A stretch of 14,603 nt of DNA from an uncultured Oscillospiraceae bacterium (GCA_900756495.1 CAAEKI010000052.1:1-14603), one strand, 5' to 3'. Numbered from the stretch's first letter, positions 1 through 7,220 are shown. The notes: a model not told the origin generated them from the sequence alone. Made by a program: numbers and translations.

Positions 1-210
1 ATGGAAGTTGTCATTCCTCCAAAACGAAACCGCAAAGAACAACGGGATTATGACCGTTATTTGTATCGGTTGCGCCATTTGCTGGAGAACGCTTTCCTGC
101 ACTTAAAGCACTGGCGCGGAATTGCCGCACGATACGCAAAAAATACATCATCGTTTCTGGCGGCAGTGCAAATTCGTTGCATTGCTATTTGCTGTGCCGT
201 TTTAGCCTAA
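1..210 (+). CDS. IS5-family transposase, C-terminal fragment (runs in from left edge)
   Basis: This is the last 69 residues of a DDE transposase of the IS4/IS5 superfamily, the enzyme that cuts and pastes its own insertion sequence. The Y(2)R(3)E(6)K signature is complete: Y22, R25, E29 and K36 in the stretch YRLRHLLENAFLHLK. E29 would be the third catalytic acidic residue. The following RGIAARYAKN and FLAAVQIRCIA segments are typical of IS5-group C-termini. An ATG sits at base 1, but the two catalytic aspartates are absent, so the reading frame almost certainly starts before the window. It may belong to an intact element or to a remnant; the window cannot tell. The 55 bases after the stop (211-265) probably hold the right end of the element, but no terminal inverted repeat can be proven without the left end. 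A GntR regulator gene on the opposite strand ends just beyond. Confidence 0.85.
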   Translation: MEVVIPPKRNRKEQRDYDRYLYRLRHLLENAFLHLKHWRGIAARYAKNTSSFLAAVQIRCIAICCAVLA

Positions 211-265
211 GCTCATGTAGACACTATTTAGTCCGTACTCGCACTTTCAGAAAGAAAAGACACAC

Positions 266-973
266 TTACTGGCCGCCATGATCCCCGCAATAGGACTCTC
301 CTTCCAGTCCCATCACATCGATGGAATGGTGCATGTGGATGGCCATAGCATGCTCAGCTCCGGTCTCATCCCGCTTGCGGAAGAAATCCATCAGCAGCGC
401 GTGATCCCGCAGCGTATCCTCAGCCAGCTGTTCCTGCCGGTCCCCTGCCTCAATGGCGGTCGCCACGGCCTGGCTGATCATGGGCAGCAGCCGCATCATG
501 AACTCGTTGTGGGTCGCCCGGACAATGGCGCCGTGGAACGCCCTGTCGGCCTCGGTGCGATCCCGTCCTGCCCGGATACAATCCTCCACCTCCTTCCCTC
601 GCGCCAAAATTTCATCCAGCTCCTCGCCGGTGGCCCGGCGGCAGGCCAGCCGGGCCGCGCTGGGCTCAAAAATGCGCCTCAGCTCAAAGAGATCCCTCAG
701 CTGCCCCCGCATCCGCTCCAGCGCGGAGAACCCGAAGTCATTGATCCGCTTCACCGCGTCTGAGACGAAAGTCCCTCTCCCCCGCTGGATTGCAAGCACG
801 CCCTGGGCCGCTAAGGTGCGAATGGCCTCCCGCAGCGTTGTGCGGCTCACGCCCAATTCACGGGACAGTTCCAGCTCGTTGGGCAACTTCTCTCCCGGTG
901 CCAGCCGCCTCTCCACGACGATCATCGTATACAGCCTCTCGGCGGTCTGCTGGGACAGATTCTTTTTCTCCAT
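266..973 (-). CDS. GntR-family transcriptional regulator, FadR/FCD subfamily
   Basis: This is a DNA-binding repressor or activator of 235 residues, the normal length for the FadR subfamily. The winged helix occupies about residues 5-72; the recognition helix lies in [20 protein letters not shown] and the wing in [14 protein letters not shown]. The rest is an all-helical FCD ligand-binding domain (about 85-225). It carries the acidic and histidine residues that bind a metal in many FCD proteins: D and H in [11 protein letters not shown] in RDHALL, and a late HMHHS cluster. The ligand is often a carboxylic acid in this family, but it cannot be named here. The start codon has a strong GGAGGGG site 6 bases upstream. 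The gene is divergent from ilvD, and the shared intergenic region holds a palindrome of FadR type. Autoregulation and control of ilvD are therefore the likely role; this is inference from position. Downstream lies transposase debris. Confidence 0.9.
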   Translation of the reverse strand: MEKKNLSQQTAERLYTMIVVERRLAPGEKLPNELELSRELGVSRTTLREAIRTLAAQGVLAIQRGRGTFVSDAVKRINDFGFSALERMRGQLRDLFELRRIFEPSAARLACRRATGEELDEILARGKEVEDCIRAGRDRTEADRAFHGAIVRATHNEFMMRLLPMISQAVATAIEAGDRQEQLAEDTLRDHALLMDFFRKRDETGAEHAMAIHMHHSIDVMGLEGESYCGDHGGQ

Positions 974-1008
974 CGAAACCCCTCCAGGCTCTTGACATCT
1001 CTGCCTCT

Positions 1009-1037
1009 ATCATATAATATGTTGTCAGACAATTCAA
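1009..1037 (-). promoter_or_regulatory. Predicted sigma-A promoter of the GntR gene
   Basis: Read on the minus strand, TTGAAT (1032-1037) and TATGAT (1009-1014) are separated by exactly 17 bp. Transcription would begin near 1002, giving a short leader before the start codon at 973. The 17-bp spacer contains the whole TTGTCAGACAA operator, so a bound regulator would block this promoter. Confidence 0.6.
1022..1032. promoter_or_regulatory. FadR-type GntR operator, perfect 11-bp palindrome
   Basis: TTGTCAGACAA is a perfect palindrome around a central A (1027) and fits the TNGTNNNACNA pattern reported for operators of the FadR subfamily of GntR proteins. It lies between the divergent GntR gene and ilvD, inside the spacer of the GntR promoter and at or inside the ilvD promoter. 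A second, imperfect TGTA-N4-TACA element follows at 1040-1051 and could be a weaker site. That the neighbouring GntR protein binds here is inferred from pattern and position. Confidence 0.6.
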
Positions 1038-1082
1038 GTGTAATTATACAACTAGTGGCACTACTTAAGGAGGCAGACTTCC

Positions 1083-2744
1083 ATGATCAGCGACAACGTA
1101 AAAAAGGGGATCCCCGCGGCCCCCAACCGCTCCCTGTTCTATGCTCTGGGCTATACCAAGGAGGAACTGGAGCGGCCCCTCATTGGCGTGGTGTGCTCCT
1201 ACAATGAGATTGTACCCGGTCACATGAATCTGGACAAAATTGCCGAGGCGGTCAAGGCCGGAATCCGGGCTGCCGGCGGCACTCCCATTGAGTTTCCCGC
1301 CATTGCCGTATGCGACGGCATCGCTATGGGCCATGTGGGTATGAAATACTCCCTGGTCACCCGGGACCTCATTGCGGACTCCACTGAGGCCATGGCCATC
1401 GCCCATCAGTTTGACGGCCTGGTAATGATTCCCAACTGTGATAAAAATGTACCCGGCCTGCTCATGGCGGCAGCCCGGGTCAACATCCCTACTATCTTCT
1501 GCTCCGGCGGCCCCATGCTTGCCGGGCGCATGAAAGATGGCCGCCGTACCTGCCTCTCCCACATGTTTGAAGCCGTCGGTTCCTACTATGCCGGCAAGTT
1601 GGACGAGGAAGGCGTGGAGGAGTATGAGCAGAACGCCTGCCCCTCCTGCGGCTCCTGCTCCGGCATGTATACCGCCAACTCCATGAATTGCCTCACCGAG
1701 GCCATTGGAATGGCGCTGGAGGGAAACGGCACCATTCCAGGCGTCATGTCCGCCCGGCTCCGCCTCGCAAAACATACCGGCATGCAGATTATGGAACTGG
1801 TGAAGAAGAATATCCGGCCCCGGGATATCATGACCGAGGCCGCATTCCACAATGCCGATACGGTGGATATGGCCTTGGGCTGCTCCACCAACACCATGCT
1901 CCATCTCCCTGCCATCGCCCACGAGTGCGGCATCGATCTCTCCCTGGAGATGTCCAACGAGATCTCTTCCAGAACCCCCAATTTGTGTCATCTGGCCCCT
2001 GCGGGCGAGACCTATATGGAGGATCTAGATCTGGCCGGCGGCGTCCACGCCGTCATGAAAGAGCTGACAAAGAAAAACCTGCTGAACACGGATGTGATGA
2101 CCGTCACTGGCAAAACTCTGGCGGAAAATCTCACGGGCGTGGAAAACAGGAACCCCGAAATCATTCGCCCCATAGAGAACCCCTACTCCCCCGACGGCGG
2201 CATTGCTGTTCTGAAGGGCAACCTGGCCCCCGAGGGCTGCGTGGTCAAGCGCTCCGCCGTCGCTCCCGAGATGATGGTCCACTCCGGGCCCGCCCGGGTC
2301 TTCGACAGCGAAGATGACGCTATCAAAGCCATCTATGACGGAAAAATCGTATCCGGAGATGTGGTTATCATCCGCTACGAGGGGCCCAAGGGCGGCCCCG
2401 GTATGCGCGAAATGCTCAACCCCACATCCGCGATTGTAGGCATGGGCCTGGGCTCCTCCGTGGCGCTTATCACCGACGGCCGTTTCTCTGGCGCCACCCG
2501 CGGAGCCGCCATCGGCCATGTCTGTCCCGAGGCTGCCCAGGGCGGAGCCATCGCCCTGGTGGAGGAGGGAGACATTGTCTCCATCGACATTCCAAACTGC
2601 AGGATCGAAGTTCAGGTGGACGATGCCACCCTGGCCGCCCGCAAGGCCAAGTGGGTCTGTCCGGAGCCCAGAGTTAAAACTGGGTATTTGGCCCGGTACG
2701 CCAAGATGGTCCAGTCCGCCTCCAAGGGCGCGGTGCTGGATTAG
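1083..2744 (+). CDS. ilvD: Dihydroxy-acid dehydratase
   Basis: IlvD is a cytoplasmic iron-sulfur enzyme. It dehydrates 2,3-dihydroxy-isovalerate and 2,3-dihydroxy-3-methylvalerate to the keto acids that give valine (and leucine) and isoleucine. The 553-residue length is normal for the family. Landmarks are [17 protein letters not shown] near residue 35, [16 protein letters not shown] near 76, PNCDKNVPG with Cys119, [18 protein letters not shown] with Cys189 and Cys192, and a late [16 protein letters not shown] block. Cys119 and Cys192 match conserved cluster cysteines of the IlvD/Edd family. The start has AAGGAGG at 1067-1073. The gene stands alone, not in an ilv operon, and is divergent from a FadR-type regulator. 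The family also contains sugar-acid dehydratases (Edd, YjhG, XylD) that often sit beside GntR regulators. The sequence here nevertheless reads as a standard clostridial IlvD, so the sugar-acid alternative is less likely. Confidence 0.93.
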   Translation: MISDNVKKGIPAAPNRSLFYALGYTKEELERPLIGVVCSYNEIVPGHMNLDKIAEAVKAGIRAAGGTPIEFPAIAVCDGIAMGHVGMKYSLVTRDLIADSTEAMAIAHQFDGLVMIPNCDKNVPGLLMAAARVNIPTIFCSGGPMLAGRMKDGRRTCLSHMFEAVGSYYAGKLDEEGVEEYEQNACPSCGSCSGMYTANSMNCLTEAIGMALEGNGTIPGVMSARLRLAKHTGMQIMELVKKNIRPRDIMTEAAFHNADTVDMALGCSTNTMLHLPAIAHECGIDLSLEMSNEISSRTPNLCHLAPAGETYMEDLDLAGGVHAVMKELTKKNLLNTDVMTVTGKTLAENLTGVENRNPEIIRPIENPYSPDGGIAVLKGNLAPEGCVVKRSAVAPEMMVHSGPARVFDSEDDAIKAIYDGKIVSGDVVIIRYEGPKGGPGMREMLNPTSAIVGMGLGSSVALITDGRFSGATRGAAIGHVCPEAAQGGAIALVEEGDIVSIDIPNCRIEVQVDDATLAARKAKWVCPEPRVKTGYLARYAKMVQSASKGAVLD

Positions 2745-2773
2745 GACTCCACAGCTGCTGCGCCTGCTTCAAG

Positions 2774-2813
2774 AAAAAAGACGGCAGACACAAAAGTGTC
2801 TGCCGTCTTTTTT
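2774..2813 (+). terminator. Rho-independent terminator after ilvD
   Basis: A perfect 12-bp stem, GACGGCAGACAC (2780-2791) with GTGTCTGCCGTC (2796-2807), closes on an AAAA loop and is followed by six T. Six A precede the stem, so the element could also stop minus-strand transcripts. It lies 30 bp after the ilvD stop and insulates the TetR block. Confidence 0.93.
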
Positions 2814-2820
2814 AACCCCC

Positions 2821-2849
2821 TTGACAATTTCAGCATTCGGTTTTATAAT
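2821..2849 (+). promoter_or_regulatory. Consensus sigma-A promoter of the TetR gene
   Basis: TTGACA (2821-2826) and TATAAT (2844-2849) are both perfect and are separated by 17 bp. Such a strong promoter would need tight repression, and the palindrome at 2848-2877 begins inside its -10 box. Confidence 0.85.
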
Positions 2850-2877
2850 ATAACAGCGTTATATAACACTGTTATAT
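2848..2877. promoter_or_regulatory. 30-bp near-perfect palindrome, probable TetR operator
   Basis: The arms ATATAACAGCGTTAT and ATAACACTGTTATAT form an inverted repeat with 14 of 15 pairs matched (only C2857 against A2868 fails) and no spacer. It overlaps the end of the -10 box, spans the transcription start and ends just before the GAGG ribosome binding site (2878-2881) of the TetR gene. Size and placement are typical for TetR autorepression. Binding by the adjacent TetR protein is inferred. Confidence 0.75.
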
Positions 2878-2889
2878 GAGGTCTTATGT

Positions 2890-3507
2890 ATGACGGCAGA
2901 ACATCTGACAACCTTGGAAAGCATCCATCGGGCCGCGAAGGCTGAATTTTTGGAAAAGGGGTTTCAGTCCGCTTCCCTCCGCAATATCGTAAAAACTGCA
3001 GGAATGACAACCGGAGCATTCTACGGTTATTATAAAAGCAAAGAGGGTCTATTTGAGGCCTTGGTCAGCGAACATTACGACTTTATTCTCAACCGCTTCC
3101 AAGCGGCGCAAAGAGAATTTGCCGCGCTTCCCCATGAACAGCAACCGGATCACCTCAGCAATATTTCCGGGCTCAGCATGTTCGATATGCTGCATTACGC
3201 CTATCGCCATCTGGATGAGTTTAAACTCATCCTCTGTTGTTCGGAGGGAACTCGCTTTGCCGGTCTGATTGACGAGATGGTTGAAATTGAAGTGGAGGCT
3301 ACACACGCCTACCAAAAAGTCCTGGAGGAACTTGGACGTCCTTCTCCTCGGATCGATCCCCGATTAGAACACATTCTCATCACGGGGATGTTTAACGCAT
3401 TTTTTGAACTGGTGATCCATGAGATGCCGCTGTCTGACGCAGAAAATTATCTGCATGAAATGAGGGCATTTTATACCGCCGGGTGGATGAAAATTATGGG
3501 GCAGTAA
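2890..3507 (+). CDS. TetR/AcrR-family transcriptional regulator
   Basis: This protein of 205 residues has the standard TetR size and layout. The N-terminal helix-turn-helix spans about residues 5-55; the recognition part is SLRNIVKTAGMTTGAFYGYYKSKEGLFEALV, which matches the family pattern closely. The rest is a helical ligand-binding and dimer domain that cannot be matched to a known ligand. The ATG at 2890 has GAGG at 2878-2881; the ATG at 2886 is in another frame. The gene is followed by two ABC half-transporters on the same strand, 114 bp downstream. It is preceded by its own strong promoter and a large palindrome. It probably represses itself and perhaps the transporter, being relieved by a transported compound. 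Its base composition is visibly lower in GC than ilvD (about 45% against 60% in one sampled 60-base line of each), which may point to separate ancestry. Confidence 0.9.
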   Translation: MTAEHLTTLESIHRAAKAEFLEKGFQSASLRNIVKTAGMTTGAFYGYYKSKEGLFEALVSEHYDFILNRFQAAQREFAALPHEQQPDHLSNISGLSMFDMLHYAYRHLDEFKLILCCSEGTRFAGLIDEMVEIEVEATHAYQKVLEELGRPSPRIDPRLEHILITGMFNAFFELVIHEMPLSDAENYLHEMRAFYTAGWMKIMGQ

Positions 3508-3512
3508 TGCTC

Positions 3513-3546
3513 TATAATTTTTACACAAAGGTTAGCTATAGCTAAC
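3513..3546 (+). promoter_or_regulatory. Putative ABC-operon promoter with perfect 16-bp palindrome (DtxR/IdeR-like)
   Basis: A perfect TATAAT stands at 3513-3518, without a good -35 box. Right after it, GTTAGCTATAGCTAAC (3531-3546) is a perfect palindrome. Transcription from this -10 would start near 3525, so the palindrome would lie in the first transcribed bases, a usual operator position. The half-sites GGTTAG and CTAAC resemble the DtxR/IdeR iron box (TTAGGTTAG...CTAACCTAA), but the centre differs. It is unlike the TetR palindrome at 2848-2877, so a second regulator, possibly a metal sensor, is suggested. Confidence 0.5.
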
Positions 3547-3621
3547 TTACATACGGACATTAGGGGCGGCTGCAGCGTCATCTGTGTCGAATCTTATATT
3601 TCATAAGAAGGAGGAGTTTCT

Positions 3622-5391
3622 TTGAAAAAGCGATCCGATTTATCACGCCTGCTGGGGTATGCAGAAAACCATAAATATCTGACCTATGCCTCTTGGTTCC
3701 TCTCCGCCGCCAGTGCTCTGCTGGCACTTATTCCCTACTGGTATATCTGGAACATCATTGCAGAAGTGCTCACAGTGGCCCCAGACTTCGGCAACGCGCA
3801 AAATCTGACCCATAACGGCTGGATGGCAGTTTTGTTTGGGATACTTGCAGTCCTGGTCTATATTGCCGGATTAATGTGTTCCCACTTGGGCGCCTTCCGT
3901 ATTGCCACCAACCTGCGTATTCACACCATGCAGCATATTGTAAAGCTACCCCTTGGCGCTGCCGAGCGCTTTGGCAGCGGCAGGCTGCGGAAAATTGTCA
4001 ACGAGTCCAGTGCGGCTACCGAGACCTATCTGGCGCATCAGCTGCCTGATAGGGCGGGTGCGATTGCAACACCCTGTGGTCTTTTGGTCCTGCTGCTTGT
4101 CTTTGACTGGCGGCTGGGGCTTTTGAGCCTTGTTCCAGTTCTGTTGGGGTTCCTCATTATGATGAGCATGACTGGTGCCAAAATGCAGCAAAAAATGAAA
4201 GAATATCAGAACGCATTGGATGATATGTCCAACGAAGCTGTGGAATATGTCCGTGGGATTCCAGTGGTCAAGACCTTCGGACAGACCATCTTTTCCTTTA
4301 AAAAGTTCAAAGGCTCCATTGATCGCTATCAAAAATGGGTCATTGCCTATACCAAACAGCTCCGTGCGCCGATGATTTTCTATACGGCCGCCATCAACAG
4401 TGTGTTCGCGTTTCTGATTGCGGGCGGGCTGATTTTCACCCACGGCGGAGTGACAAGTGAATTCCTGCTAAACCTGATTTTTTATATCATCATTACGCCG
4501 GTCATCTCTGTCACGCTGACCAAGATTATGTTTCAGAGTGAAAATGCTATGATCGTTGCGGACGCACTGGAGCGGATCGACAGTGTTTTAAATCTGGCAC
4601 CTCTAAAGGAGTCCGCCCATCCTGAGGCCCCCAAAGATGGCTCAGTGACGCTTGAGCAGATCCGTTTCAGCTATGACGGCGAAACGGATGTATTGAACAA
4701 CATCTCGCTCACCATCCCCGCTGGTCAGACGGTCGCCTTTGTAGGCCCGTCTGGCGGAGGCAAGACAACGCTTGCCAATGTCATTTCCCGATTTTTTGAC
4801 CCACAGAGCGGCAGGGTAACCATCGGCGGCGTGGATGTCAGGGATATTTCAAAGGACGAATTGATGAACACGGTATCATTTGTCTTTCAAAACAGCCATC
4901 TCATCAAAGCTTCTATCCTGGAAAACGTGCGAATGGGCAGACCAGATGCCTCCCGGGAGGATGTCATGAACGCCCTCCAGCAGGCTCAGTGTACGGATAT
5001 CATCGAAAAGCTGCCCCATGGTGTCGACACGGTTATTGGCACAAAGGGTGTTTATCTCTCCGGCGGAGAGCAGCAGCGCATTGCCATCGCCCGTGTCATA
5101 TTGAAAAACACGCCGGTGATTATTTTGGACGAAGCCACCGCTTTTGCCGATCCCGATAATGAGGCAAAGGTACAGGCCGCTTTCACTCACTTATCCAGAG
5201 GAAAAACCGTCATCATGATTGCACACCGGCTTTCCACTGTCGCCAATGTAGATCGCATCTTTGTCGTGAAGGACGGCACAATCGTGGAGAGTGGAACCTG
5301 CCGGGAGCTGCTCCAACAGGGCGGTCTTTTCAGCAGCATGTGGAAGACCTATCAGACTTCCGTACAGTGGAAAGTTGCAAGGGAGGCGTAA
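3622..5391 (+). CDS. ABC transporter, fused membrane and ATPase half-transporter (first subunit, IrtA/YbtP-like)
   Basis: This inner-membrane half-transporter of 589 residues has an N-terminal six-helix exporter-fold membrane domain (about 15-315; clear helices near 22-48, 68-90, 148-182, 252-275 and 280-300) and a C-terminal ATPase. The ATPase has Walker A GPSGGGKTT (375-383), signature LSGGEQQR (479-486), Walker B with catalytic E504 in IILDEA, and an H-loop in MIAHRLS. The D-loop is AFAD (507-510) instead of the usual SALD. EYVRGIPVVKTFGQT in the second coupling region recalls the IrtA/YbtP-type group, exporter-fold proteins that import ferric siderophores in mycobacteria and Yersinia. Substrate and direction here are unproven; drug or lipid export is the alternative. 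The start is TTG with GAAGGAGGAG at 3607-3616; no in-frame ATG lies nearby. The second subunit follows after 7 bp, and the two almost certainly form a heterodimer. Confidence 0.88.
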   Translation: MKKRSDLSRLLGYAENHKYLTYASWFLSAASALLALIPYWYIWNIIAEVLTVAPDFGNAQNLTHNGWMAVLFGILAVLVYIAGLMCSHLGAFRIATNLRIHTMQHIVKLPLGAAERFGSGRLRKIVNESSAATETYLAHQLPDRAGAIATPCGLLVLLLVFDWRLGLLSLVPVLLGFLIMMSMTGAKMQQKMKEYQNALDDMSNEAVEYVRGIPVVKTFGQTIFSFKKFKGSIDRYQKWVIAYTKQLRAPMIFYTAAINSVFAFLIAGGLIFTHGGVTSEFLLNLIFYIIITPVISVTLTKIMFQSENAMIVADALERIDSVLNLAPLKESAHPEAPKDGSVTLEQIRFSYDGETDVLNNISLTIPAGQTVAFVGPSGGGKTTLANVISRFFDPQSGRVTIGGVDVRDISKDELMNTVSFVFQNSHLIKASILENVRMGRPDASREDVMNALQQAQCTDIIEKLPHGVDTVIGTKGVYLSGGEQQRIAIARVILKNTPVIILDEATAFADPDNEAKVQAAFTHLSRGKTVIMIAHRLSTVANVDRIFVVKDGTIVESGTCRELLQQGGLFSSMWKTYQTSVQWKVAREA

Positions 5392-5398
5392 GAATTTG

Positions 5399-7123
5399 AT
5401 GAAACATCTGCAAAAAAAATACGCTCTGTCTGAACAGGGCGCGAAGGACTTGGTCAAAGGCTGCATCGCCTGTGTGCTGCAGAATCTTTCGTTTCTATTT
5501 CCGGTATGGCTGTTGTACTGCCTCGTCAGCAATCTGATGAATGGCAGCGGCGGCAGTATCGCTTTTTACACCGCAGGATGTGCGATTTGTATTGGACTGA
5601 TCGCCCTTGCCACCTGGTTTCAATACAATGCAACCTATTTTGCCACCTATGTTGAAAGCGGCGTACGCCGGATTACCCTTGCCGAACGGCTGAGAAAAAT
5701 TCCGCTCTCCTTTTTTGGGAAAAAAGACCTTGCCGATCTGACCAGCACCATTATGGCGGACTGTACCTTTTTAGAGCAGAGCTTTTCTCACTTTATTCCC
5801 GAACTGGCCGGTTCCATCCTTTCCACACTGCTGATCTCCATCGGGCTGCTCTTCTACGACTGGCGGATGGCATTGGCGGCCCTGTGGGTCTTGCCGGTTT
5901 CCTTTGCCATTGTGGGCCTCTCAGCAAAGGTACAGGAGCGATTGAACCAAAAGGCCATGGATACGAAAATGGCATGTGCCGACGGAATTCAGGAGTGCAT
6001 CGAGACGGTACAGGACTTAAAGGCAAACAACGCTGAACAGGCCTATCTGGAGGGCCTGAAAGGAAAAATCCGAGCAGTGGAACGGCGCTCAATCCTCAAC
6101 GAATTCGGACTGGCGGCTTTTGTTGTAACTGCTTCGCTGATTTTAAAGTTAGGCATCGCAACTGTCGCGCTGGTCGGTTCCGTTCTGCTTATACAGGGGA
6201 CACTGGATATTTTGACTTTTTTTATATTTCTGTTGGTAGTATCCCGCCTCTATGACCCGCTGCAGGGTGCCCTGCAGAACTTAGCGGCAGTTATCAGCAC
6301 ACGGACTAATATCGCACGCATGAATGAAATCCTCGACCATCCCGTGCAGCAAGGCGAACGCGTGCTTACAAACAATGGATATGATATTATCTTTGACCAC
6401 GTGGGCTTTGCCTACAACAGCGGTGAAACGGTTTTGAAGGACGTCACTTTTTCGGCCAGGCAGGGTGAAGTTACTGCGCTGGTGGGCCCTTCCGGCGGAG
6501 GCAAAACCACTGTATCCCGTCTGGCCGCCCGTTTTTGGGACACGAAACAGGGGCAAATTACCGTTGGCGGTATGGATATATCAAATATCGACCCAGAAAT
6601 CCTGCTTTCCCTTTTCTCCATTGTCTTTCAGGATGTCACACTGTTTGACAACACCATTTTAGAGAATATACGTATCGGCAATAAAAATGCCTCTGACGAA
6701 GAAGTACTGGCGGCTGCGCGGCTCGCCAACTGCGACGAGTTTGCCGAAAAGCTGCCGGACAAGTGGAACAGCAGAATTGGGGAAAACGGCTGTGAACTTT
6801 CCGGCGGTGAGCGGCAGCGTATTTCCATTGCAAGGGCATTTCTCAAAAATGCTCCAATTATTCTGTTGGATGAGGCCACTGCCTCTCTCGACGTGGAAAA
6901 CGAAACCCTGATCCAGTCCGCCCTGTCCCGTCTGATAAAAGACAAGACCGTTCTTGTCATCGCCCACCGTATGCGCACTGTGGCAAGCGCGGATAAAATC
7001 GTCGTATTAGACGGCGGGACAGTAGCAGAAGAGGGGGCGCCGGACAGGCTGCTCGCACAGGGCGGTATTTATGCCCATATGGTAAGGCTGCAGACAGAGA
7101 GCCAGAGTTGGACCTTGGCGTAA
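5399..7123 (+). CDS. ABC transporter, fused membrane and ATPase half-transporter (second subunit, IrtB/YbtQ-like)
   Basis: This is a half-transporter of 574 residues and the partner of the gene just upstream. Membrane helices lie about 20-48, 55-78, 135-180 and 235-285. The ATPase has Walker A GPSGGGKTT (363-371), signature LSGGERQR (468-475), Walker B IILLDEA with its glutamate, a canonical D-loop (SLD) and an H-loop in VIAHRMR. All catalytic residues are present. The open frame extends upstream to 5291, but those residues overlap the first subunit. The ATG at 5399 has GGGAGG at 5381-5386 and the typical MKHLQKKYALSEQGAKDL opening, so it is preferred; TTG at 5396 is a minor alternative. Co-transcription and likely translational coupling with the first subunit fit a heterodimer. 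The substrate is unknown; the TetR gene and iron-box-like palindrome upstream are the only clues. Confidence 0.9.
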   Translation: MKHLQKKYALSEQGAKDLVKGCIACVLQNLSFLFPVWLLYCLVSNLMNGSGGSIAFYTAGCAICIGLIALATWFQYNATYFATYVESGVRRITLAERLRKIPLSFFGKKDLADLTSTIMADCTFLEQSFSHFIPELAGSILSTLLISIGLLFYDWRMALAALWVLPVSFAIVGLSAKVQERLNQKAMDTKMACADGIQECIETVQDLKANNAEQAYLEGLKGKIRAVERRSILNEFGLAAFVVTASLILKLGIATVALVGSVLLIQGTLDILTFFIFLLVVSRLYDPLQGALQNLAAVISTRTNIARMNEILDHPVQQGERVLTNNGYDIIFDHVGFAYNSGETVLKDVTFSARQGEVTALVGPSGGGKTTVSRLAARFWDTKQGQITVGGMDISNIDPEILLSLFSIVFQDVTLFDNTILENIRIGNKNASDEEVLAAARLANCDEFAEKLPDKWNSRIGENGCELSGGERQRISIARAFLKNAPIILLDEATASLDVENETLIQSALSRLIKDKTVLVIAHRMRTVASADKIVVLDGGTVAEEGAPDRLLAQGGIYAHMVRLQTESQSWTLA

Positions 7124-7174
7124 TCTGTACAGCGCGTGTATGTCAGCTCCGAAACGCAACAGGGCGCTGAAAAC

Positions 7175-7220
7175 TTATAACGGAACGGGCATGGTAATTA
7201 CCATGCCCGTTCCGTTATAA
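7175..7220 (-). terminator. Perfect 46-bp palindrome between convergent genes, possible terminator
   Basis: Two 23-bp arms, TTATAACGGAACGGGCATGG plus TAA and the exact reverse complement, meet without a spacer. In RNA this would fold into a very long hairpin. It lies 51 bp after the second ABC subunit and 69 bp before the end of the minus-strand EFR1 gene. On the minus strand the stem is followed by G-TTTT-C, a weak U-tract. On the plus strand there is none. A terminator, mainly for the minus-strand genes, is the best guess. Confidence 0.5.

Larger units (their letters stand above)
992..1050 (+). promoter_or_regulatory. Predicted ilvD promoter region (two overlapping candidates)
   Basis: Two plausible plus-strand promoters lie here. 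The first pairs a perfect TTGACA (992-997) with TAATAT (1015-1020) at 17 bp, or with TATAAT (1013-1018) at 15 bp. The second pairs TTGTCA (1022-1027) with TATACA (1045-1050) at 17 bp. In the first the operator sits at the transcription start; in the second it covers the -35 box. Either way the operator is placed for repression. The sequence does not show which promoter is used. Confidence 0.5.

Noticed and set aside
278..995. Plus-strand frames opposite the GntR gene
   Set aside because: The minus strand has the winged-helix and FCD domains and a good start; the plus frames are shadows.
1065..1991. 308-codon minus-strand frame inside ilvD
   Set aside because: Antisense to the well-supported ilvD, with low-complexity Gly/His-rich translation and no ribosome binding site.
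5291..5398. Upstream extension of the second ABC subunit by 36 codons
   Set aside because: It overlaps the first subunit's coding end, and the ATG at 5399 has a ribosome binding site and the natural N-terminus.
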